From assembly GCA_900543455.1 (NCBI GenBank), contig UQRR01000067.1, positions 1-12,210 on the forward strand: a stretch of 12,210 bases of DNA, read 5' to 3'. The translations under genes and the position numbers were made by a program. The notes under the pieces are model-generated. The model was not told the origin of the DNA and made no database searches. It worked only from the letters and a program-made list of their open reading frames with translations. Shown here in pieces: positions 7,131-12,210 of the stretch; the stretch's first letter is position 1, and every line of letters starts with the position of its first letter. The DNA is from an uncultured Dialister sp. GTDB taxonomy: Bacteria > Bacillota > Negativicutes > Veillonellales > Dialisteraceae.

Positions 7131-8143
7131 AGCCGGCTTATCGTGTGACGCTCATCAGTCTTCTATGCCTGCTCCTGACGCTCTTCTCGCTGGGGTTTGG
7201 AGAGATCTCCCTCTCGCCGGCAGAGACTTGTCACTATCTGTATCTGGCGCTCACTTCACCGGAAGGAAATGGGATGGTCGAGCAGGATGTGCTGCAGTTC
7301 ATCCGTCTGCCGCATCTGGTGCTGTCTTTCTTCATCGGGGCGGGGCTCGCCGTCTGCGGAGCGGTGATGCAGGCCGTGATGAAGAATCCGCTGGCCGATC
7401 CGTATCTATTGGGGATTTCCTCAGGTGCAAGTTTGGGCGCGGTGCTGGCGATCGCTCTCGGTATCGGGATGATCGGGAGCTTTGATGGGATCGGCGCCGC
7501 GGCTTTCCTCGGCGCCGGACTTGTTTCCCTTCTGATTCTTCTGATTTCTTCGATCAGCGGCAAAGGGGAGGGGCTGACACTGCTTCTGGCCGGTTTTGCG
7601 CTGAATGCCGCCTGCTCGGCTGCTGTGAGTTTCTTCGTCACTGTGGTGGCGGATACGTCGAAGACGCGGTCTATCCAGTTCTGGATGATGGGGAATATCC
7701 GCGCCGACTCCTGGATGGCGATCGGCATTCTGGCTCTTCTGGTGACGGCGGGCTGTTTCTATTTCTTCTCTCAAAGGCGTATCCTAGACCTGATGCTCAT
7801 GGGGGATGATCTCTCGCTGACCATGGGGCAGAAACTTTCGACATATCGGAAAGTGTATATTGCCGTCATGGCGCTTTTGGTCGGAGCGATGGTGTACATG
7901 TCGGGCATGATCGGATTCGTCGGGCTCATTATCCCGCACGGTGTGCGTCTCCTCGTGGGGAGCAGCCATGGGCGTCTTCTTCCGCTTACGGCACTGACCG
8001 GAGGAACATTTCTCTGCTGGGCGGATATTCTGGGAAGAAATGCGATCTCCGGACTGGAGCTGCCTGTGGGCGTCATGGCCGCACTGGCAGGCTCGCCCTT
8101 TTTCCTGTGGATGCTGATATCCAGAAAGCAGGTGAGAAGATGA
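7127..8143 (+). CDS. FecCD/BtuC-family ABC permease (second)
   Basis: Second inner-membrane permease of the same family, 338 residues. It has the family motif AVMQAVMKNPLADPYLLG (79-96) and GMIGFVGLIIPHG (260-272), which carries the same PHG as the first permease, and ends with the usual WADILGR and ELPVGV region. It is clearly divergent from the first permease, so this is not a recent duplication. The start ATG 7127 overlaps the ATPase stop (ATGA) and has AGAGGAG (7113-7119) ahead of it. Its own stop overlaps the next start, at ATGA 8140-8143. The gene order is permease-ATPase-permease-binding protein. The substrate type is shared with the first permease: iron chelate, heme or corrinoid. Confidence 0.93.
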   Translation: MKPAYRVTLISLLCLLLTLFSLGFGEISLSPAETCHYLYLALTSPEGNGMVEQDVLQFIRLPHLVLSFFIGAGLAVCGAVMQAVMKNPLADPYLLGISSGASLGAVLAIALGIGMIGSFDGIGAAAFLGAGLVSLLILLISSISGKGEGLTLLLAGFALNAACSAAVSFFVTVVADTSKTRSIQFWMMGNIRADSWMAIGILALLVTAGCFYFFSQRRILDLMLMGDDLSLTMGQKLSTYRKVYIAVMALLVGAMVYMSGMIGFVGLIIPHGVRLLVGSSHGRLLPLTALTGGTFLCWADILGRNAISGLELPVGVMAALAGSPFFLWMLISRKQVRR

Positions 8144-9150
8144 AGAAGGCTTGGCTTCTCTCGCTCCTTCTGCCGCTCTGCCTATCAGGCTGTCAGTTGC
8201 AGAAGTCTCCTCCTGCCGAGGAATATTCGCGCCCCTTTGTGGAGAATATCAAGGTAGAGAACTACTATGAGACGGGGGTGAATCGGGAGTACTTGTCTGA
8301 TGTGCCGCAGCGCGTGATCGTCATCGGTGCGAATGAAACGGAGACGCTACTGGATCTTGGTATCGAAGAGGCCATCCTCGCGGCAGATGATGGACAGAAC
8401 AGTCAGTGGTATGGCATCAAGGCATCGAATGAAAAGGCCTTTCAGCGGCTGCCCCGCATCGATCGCAGCACGATCCAGGCGGAGCATTTCCTGGAGATGC
8501 ATCCTGATATGATCATCGCAGAGCAGCAATTCTTCTCGAAAACCCGTCTTGGCAGTACGGACTACTGGAACAGCAAGGGCATCCTCACCATGGTGCCGCT
8601 GAATACCACATCGCCGGGCAAGCTGAATCAGGTGGAAACCGTAGAGAAGGAAATGAAATTCATTCGTGATCTGGGGATCATTTTTCACAAAGAGGAAACG
8701 GCAGAGAAAATCGTGAGTGCGACGGAAAACCGCATTCACGATATCGCGGAAACCGTGGCATCTCATAAGAAACCGAAAGTCATGATCTTGGACCGCATGA
8801 GCATCCTCGCGTCCTACGGGCGAAAGAAGATCGCAGGGGATATGGCGGCCTCTATCGGCGGCATCGTCCCGGATACCACGGCGGCGGTCAGTGATGAGAT
8901 GATGATGAAGCTGGACCCGGATGTCGTCTTTCTTGTCGTGTATCGCGATGAGGAGAAGGAGCTAGCATGGCTCCGAAATAGGCCGGCTTTCCGGAATCTG
9001 AATTTCATAAAAAATAACCGTCTCTATGGCATACCGCTGAAATATGTGTATGGCCCGCAGACGCGCACCATCGATGCGATCGGCTATATGGCGGAGCGCA
9101 TGTATCCGGGGATGTTTGATTTCCCGAAGGAATACGACTTTCATATATAA
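8140..9150 (+). CDS. Lipoprotein periplasmic solute-binding protein (FecB/BtuF-like)
   Basis: Substrate-binding protein, 336 residues, that hands the chelate to the two permeases. It starts MKKAWLLSLLLPLCLSGCQ, a signal peptide with lipobox LSGC and modified Cys18, so it is tethered in the inner-membrane periplasmic leaflet. The mature part has the periplasmic-binding fold pattern: RVIVIGANETETLLDLG near 58-74 (the start of the N lobe) and a second lobe from about 185 on. AGGTGAG (8130-8136) lies four bases before the ATG at 8140, itself inside an ATGA overlap with the second permease; the longer in-frame start (8107) would lie inside that gene and break the signal peptide. It is the last gene of the operon and is followed directly by an intrinsic terminator. 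Which ligand it binds cannot be read from the sequence. Confidence 0.92.
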   Translation: MKKAWLLSLLLPLCLSGCQLQKSPPAEEYSRPFVENIKVENYYETGVNREYLSDVPQRVIVIGANETETLLDLGIEEAILAADDGQNSQWYGIKASNEKAFQRLPRIDRSTIQAEHFLEMHPDMIIAEQQFFSKTRLGSTDYWNSKGILTMVPLNTTSPGKLNQVETVEKEMKFIRDLGIIFHKEETAEKIVSATENRIHDIAETVASHKKPKVMILDRMSILASYGRKKIAGDMAASIGGIVPDTTAAVSDEMMMKLDPDVVFLVVYRDEEKELAWLRNRPAFRNLNFIKNNRLYGIPLKYVYGPQTRTIDAIGYMAERMYPGMFDFPKEYDFHI

Positions 9151-9179
9151 AAAAGAGCTGGAGAGATCCGGCTCTTTTT
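9150..9179 (+). terminator. Intrinsic terminator of the uptake operon
   Basis: AAAAAGAGCTGG (9150-9161) pairs with CCGGCTCTTTTT (9168-9179) with one G-U pair, around a 6-base loop, and ends in TTTTT. It starts at the last base of the stop codon of the binding-protein gene. Confidence 0.9.
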
Positions 9180-9290
9180 AGCTGTGGAAATAGGGGTGAC
9201 CTTTGGGGCGTGCCCCCTTGATTGGGGATGAAAGAGGGGGAGCGGGTTTCTATGGATTCTATGGGGTCAGTGGGCGGTGCGGCGCATTTC

Positions 9291-9367
9291 GTCATCCTGA
9301 GCGGAGAAAAACTTTGTATGTTAAAAAATAGCTTATCTGAAAATATGAGAACTGAGTCGAAGGATCT
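9291..9367 (+). repeat. Dispersed repeat interrupted by about 50 bases
   Basis: GTCATCCTGAGCGGAG (9291-9306) and TCGAAGGATCT (9357-9367) are the two halves of a common bacterial intergenic repeat normally continuous as GTCATCCTGAGCG..GAGTCGAAGGATCT. Here 50 A/T-rich bases (9307-9356) separate them, and the three bases GAG occur at both junctions, like a short duplication from an insertion. Confidence 0.5.
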
Positions 9368-9427
9368 AAGCGCCGCGGAGTTTTGAATATATGGTATTCA
9401 CAAAAGATGGGAACCCTGTGAACCTTT

Positions 9428-9582
9428 TTAAGGAAACACTGATTAAATCGTTGTCCGACTTGGCTCTTGTATTTTCATGCAAGGCGAGGAATAAGCCAAG
9501 CTATTTAAGGAGGGTTATGACGAAGCATTGTATGAAAATACATGCTAATTCGGACTCTGCGATTGAATCAGCGTTTCCTTAA
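9428..9582. mobile_element. MITE-like 155-bp imperfect palindrome
   Basis: The outer 23 bases (TTAAGGAAACACTGATTAAATCG, reading in from 9428) match the reverse complement of 9560-9582 at 21 of 23 positions. Matching then resumes inwards: GTCCGA near 9453, and GTATTTTCATGCAA (9469-9482) with TTGTATGAAAATAC near 9528-9541. Arms of about 65 bases surround a short centre. Such a near-complete palindrome without a transposase is typical of a MITE or long palindromic repeat. A 63-residue open frame at 9391-9582 overlaps it and is probably not a gene. Confidence 0.65.
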
Positions 9583-9785
9583 CTTTCAGAACCTGCTTTA
9601 ACCTATGAGGATTCACATAAAGGGTAGAATGTTCTTCCTGTTTTCAAACTTCCCGCATGGTATGTTGATCTCGCAATGCCCCCTTCCTTGTTTTGATGGC
9701 TCTATATGAGCAGGAATGAGATGGGGAGATGTTCTTTTAATGAGGCTCAATAGCAAACTTATTTTGGGTATAGAAAAAACTTATA

Positions 9786-9814
9786 TTGCTTTTACCTTTA
9801 GCACGGTGTAATAT
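9786..9814 (+). promoter_or_regulatory. Promoter of the adhesin gene
   Basis: TTGCTT (9786-9791), 17 bases, then TAATAT (9809-9814). The spacing is optimal and the surroundings are A/T-rich. The transcript would start near 9821, leaving a leader of about 90 bases with a hairpin. Confidence 0.55.
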
Positions 9815-9832
9815 TAAAAATAGAAATGGAGT

Positions 9833-9857
9833 TAAAATGCATCATGAATGCATTTTA
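9833..9857 (+). promoter_or_regulatory. Perfect 10-bp hairpin in adhesin leader
   Basis: TAAAATGCAT (9833-9842) and ATGCATTTTA (9848-9857) are perfect inverted copies with a CATGA loop, just after the predicted transcription start and before the ribosome binding site. It may be an operator or an mRNA-stabilising 5' hairpin. Confidence 0.45.
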
Positions 9858-9909
9858 TACAATCATGGGCTTGTGAGTTGTTTTTTCTTCCTGAAAGGAG
9901 ATTATTTTT

Positions 9910-11989
9910 ATGAAAAAATGCATGAAAAAGATCCTGATGGCGAATATCGCAGCTGCGATCATTTGTTCTGCGGGGGGGGGTAACATCGGCGCAGGATAGT
10001 CTGTATGAATACGATATGGCGCCGGTTTCCATTGAGAATGGGAAGCTGGTAAGCGGCAATGCCATTCATGAGGGTGCAGCTACAACCGACATTCAGACAA
10101 GCAATACAACTGGCACAGCAGGCCAATACTACGGACATTTCTTCTTCGGAAATGCAGATATAAAAAATACAGCATTTGAGAACAATCAGCTTAAAACGGA
10201 TGGACCGAATGGGGTGGTCTACTTCAATTCCAGCGTAAAATTTAGTCCAACTAGCTATGAAGTAGAGACGCCGAATACCGTGACCATTACGGATTCCTCT
10301 TTTACTGGGAATAAAGTTGAAAGTACAGGTACTTCTGCCAGCATTTACTCCACATCAAAAGCTGGTGCAGTGATGATCAAGGGGACAAATGTCACTTTCA
10401 ATGATGTAGCATTCGATGATAATGTAGCAAGTGGCGGAGACCATGCACAGGGTGTTGGTGGTGCCATTTATTTGGACTCTACATCCAATACAGCCAACCA
10501 TGATGGACAAAAGAGAGTATTGCAAGCGACTGCGACTTTCAATGTGACCAAAGATACGACGTATGCAGGAAATAAAGCATCTGGTGTCGATGTCTATAGC
10601 GACACCTATGGCAGCTACGCCAAGACAGGTGGCGGCTTCATGTACATGGATCGTGGCGGAGAGGCGAATTTCAATGTCGCTGACGGGGTGACACTAAAGA
10701 TCGGGAAAGATGGAGAAACGGATGCGAATACCGACTCCATCGCGAGCGCGATCCGTGGCAGCAATCCGGGATACGGAGAAAATACCATCAATAAACAGGG
10801 ACTTGGCACGCTGACTGTCAATGGCAGTATGAGCGGATATCATGGGGATCTCAATGTCAAAGAAGGTACCATGAATATCAATCAGTCGCTTGCGGGAGAT
10901 GCGAAGATTTCCGTATCGGATGGAGCTACCTTGAATCTGAAAGAGGTAGAGCTTTCCAGCCAGTCAGGGACTATTTCGGTAGCAGATAGCGACGGCAATC
11001 TAAAAACAGTCACATTACCTGAAAGAGATGGCAGTCTGGTAGCGGAAGCCGGCTCGAATGTGACAGCGAAGACCATTACGCTGAAAGATAAGTCCTCTAT
11101 GAAAGTCGATACGGGGGCGACTGTTACGGCAGACAGCGTGGCTGTAAAGGATGATGCTACATTAAGCACGGCGGCTCAGTCGAAGCTCAATGCGGCGAAG
11201 GTATCCGTAGATCCCACGAAAGAAGGGAATGTCCAGCTGCGCGGTGATTTCACGGGGGCGTTAACGGATAACGACGGCAACACGCTGACAGCTGAACAGG
11301 CGAAAAAGGTGATGGCAAAAGCAGCAGGGGATACTTCTCGCATGGATATCGATGCGCAGAATGGGAAATCGGCCACTTCCTTCCTGCAGGGGGATGACGG
11401 GTCCTTCACCATTCAGAGCAAAGATTATGCGAATGGCGGGGCCACCAAGGTTTTGGCGTCCTATGATAAAGATGGTACCTATGATGCACATGGAAATGAT
11501 ATGAAGAACGTGGGTGCCATTTCTGCCAAGTCCCTGAGTGTCGGACAGATCGGCGATGTAGAAACGGCGATCAACAACAATGCGGCTGGTATCCAGCAGA
11601 ATGCAGCTGGTATTCAGCGTCTGGATGGCCGTATTGATAAGGTGGGCGCGAATGCGGCGGCTCTGGCAGCTCTGCATCCGCTTGATTACGATGCTTCGGA
11701 GAAATGGAGTGTCGCTGCCGGCGTAGGCAATTACGGCAGTGAAAATGCCATGGCTGTTGGTGCTTTCTACCGTCCGAATGAAGATGTCATGCTGAACATG
11801 GCAGGCAGCTTCGGCTCTGGCGAAAACATGGTGAATGCCGGCATTTCCTTCAAAGTAGGACAGCGTGGAGCGAAAGCGGTAAAGGCTGAAAGCGCGGATG
11901 TCAAAGCACTTCAGGAGAAGGTAGAAGCTCAGGATAAAGAAATCCAGGAACTGCGTGAAATGGTAGAAAAACTGGCTGCCAAAGCATAA
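9910..11989 (+). CDS. YadA-anchored trimeric autotransporter adhesin, phase-OFF
   Basis: Surface protein of 692 residues when in frame. ATG 9910 follows AAGGAG (9895-9900) by nine bases and opens the signal peptide MKKCMKKILMANIAAAIICSA. A run of nine G (9972-9980) sends it to TAG at 9997 after 29 residues; eight G would give GGVTSA and then QDSLYEYD, joining the main frame. The passenger (about 36-290) has beta-helix-like repeats with GGAIYLD and GGGFMYMD. Residues about 297-323 (GLGTLTVNGS.. to ..GTMNI) look like an autotransporter-associated repeat. A variable region follows, then a stalk (about 541-590, with INNNAAGIQQNAAGIQ), a YadA-type membrane anchor (about 591-650) and a charged coiled-coil tail (655-692). 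The anchor implies a trimer and type Vc secretion. Probable role: adhesion or aggregation. The first ATG in the mature frame (10016) lacks a signal peptide and is not the true start. Confidence 0.87.
9972..9980 (+). repeat. Poly-G(9) switch in adhesin signal peptide
   Basis: Nine G in the signal-peptide coding region, read as GCG-GGG-GGG-GTA with eight (ON). Nine gives an out-of-frame TAG at 9997, and ten gives TAA at once. The length and register are the same as in the receptor tract at 3178-3186. Confidence 0.9.
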
Positions 11990-12089
11990 AGCAGTCTCTC
12001 TGATGAGTTGTTAGTGGGATGAGCGAAGCCGCTCTGCGAAAGTGATCAGCCCCTGTCAAGGTAGACATGGCAAATATCTAAAAATTATA

Positions 12090-12137
12090 GCCGTAAATTC
12101 CATGTTGGTGTTTTAGCATCAGCATGGGATTTACGGC
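12090..12137. terminator. Long 21-bp hairpin, possible convergent terminator
   Basis: 12090-12110 pairs with 12117-12137 over all 21 positions on the plus strand (18 Watson-Crick and three G-U), with a TTTTAG loop and ATTTTGTT after it. On the minus strand the same three positions are A-C mismatches, but TATAATTTTT follows. It could end the adhesin transcript (100 bases after its stop), the minus-strand gene at the edge, or both. It could instead be a structural hairpin near an insertion-sequence end. Confidence 0.6.
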
Positions 12138-12143
12138 ATTTTG

Positions 12144-12210
12144 TTATGCCGCAAATTTCGCTTTGTATTTCTGAATCCGTTTGTTCTCGGTAATCGGGAA
12201 CTGTTCCGGG
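12144..12210 (-). CDS. Possible 3' end of a leftward gene, cut by window
   Basis: On the minus strand an open frame enters from the right edge and ends in TAA (12146-12144). The last residues read PEQFPITENKRIQKYKAKFA and one more Ala. The composition, rich in Lys and Gln with no rare pattern, looks like a real C terminus, and the long hairpin lies just after the stop. With only 21 codons visible, I cannot assign a family. The context (a hairpin, and GTCAAGGTAGACA at 12056-12068) would fit the end of an insertion sequence with its transposase, but this is inference. Confidence 0.4.
   Translation of the reverse strand, partial: PEQFPITENKRIQKYKAKFAA

Noticed and set aside
9391..9582. 63-codon plus-strand frame
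   Set aside because: Most of it lies inside the long palindrome and it has no ribosome binding site.
10016..11989. Adhesin gene starting at ATG 10016
   Set aside because: No ribosome site before it and no signal peptide, although the protein is clearly exported. ATG 9910 with eight G gives a complete exported protein.
1..12210. CRISPR array, tRNA or rRNA genes
   Set aside because: No regularly spaced repeats with unique spacers, and no tRNA cloverleaf or rRNA core sequence seen.

Overview
The window suggests a Gram-negative-walled Firmicute of the class Negativicutes, probably Veillonellales such as Dialister or Megasphaera. The reasons are a TonB-dependent receptor and a YadA-type trimeric autotransporter (so an outer membrane), Firmicute-like GGAGG ribosome binding sites, and a YadA anchor followed by an extra C-terminal coiled coil. 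The genus is inference.

Layout. 1-739 has no convincing gene but is rich in small palindromes and dispersed repeats. 740-1873 encodes a HAD-superfamily hydrolase. 1874-3124 is a long non-coding stretch with repeats, a strong 18-bp terminator hairpin, and on the minus strand a good promoter plus foldable sequence that may be a ~560-nt non-coding RNA; its right part is the leader of the next operon. 3125-9150 is a five-gene iron/siderophore- or cobalamin-type uptake operon: TonB-dependent receptor, FecCD permease, ATPase, second FecCD permease, lipoprotein solute-binding protein. The last four genes are joined by three consecutive ATGA overlaps, and the operon ends in a clear intrinsic terminator. 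9151-9909 holds a 155-bp imperfect palindrome (MITE-like), an interrupted dispersed repeat, and a promoter with leader hairpin. 9910-11989 encodes a surface adhesin with beta-helix repeats, an autotransporter-type repeat, a YadA anchor and a terminal coiled coil. The right edge has a 21-bp hairpin and the possible 3' end of a minus-strand gene, perhaps the edge of an insertion sequence.

Main discovery. The receptor gene and the adhesin gene each carry a run of exactly nine G inside the signal-peptide coding region, at the same place in the protein (Gly-Gly-Val just before the cleavage site). In both, the start codon with its ribosome binding site is out of frame with the mature protein by one base, and removing one G (eight) restores a perfect signal peptide and full-length protein. 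Both genes are thus read as OFF and look like phase-variable contingency loci switched by slipped-strand mispairing, with the same ON register (3n+2 G). Together they would switch a nutrient receptor and an adhesin on the cell surface, while the linked ABC transporter has no such tract.

The receptor gene is visibly more A+T-rich than the HAD and ABC genes beside it, which suggests a separate history for the exposed proteins.
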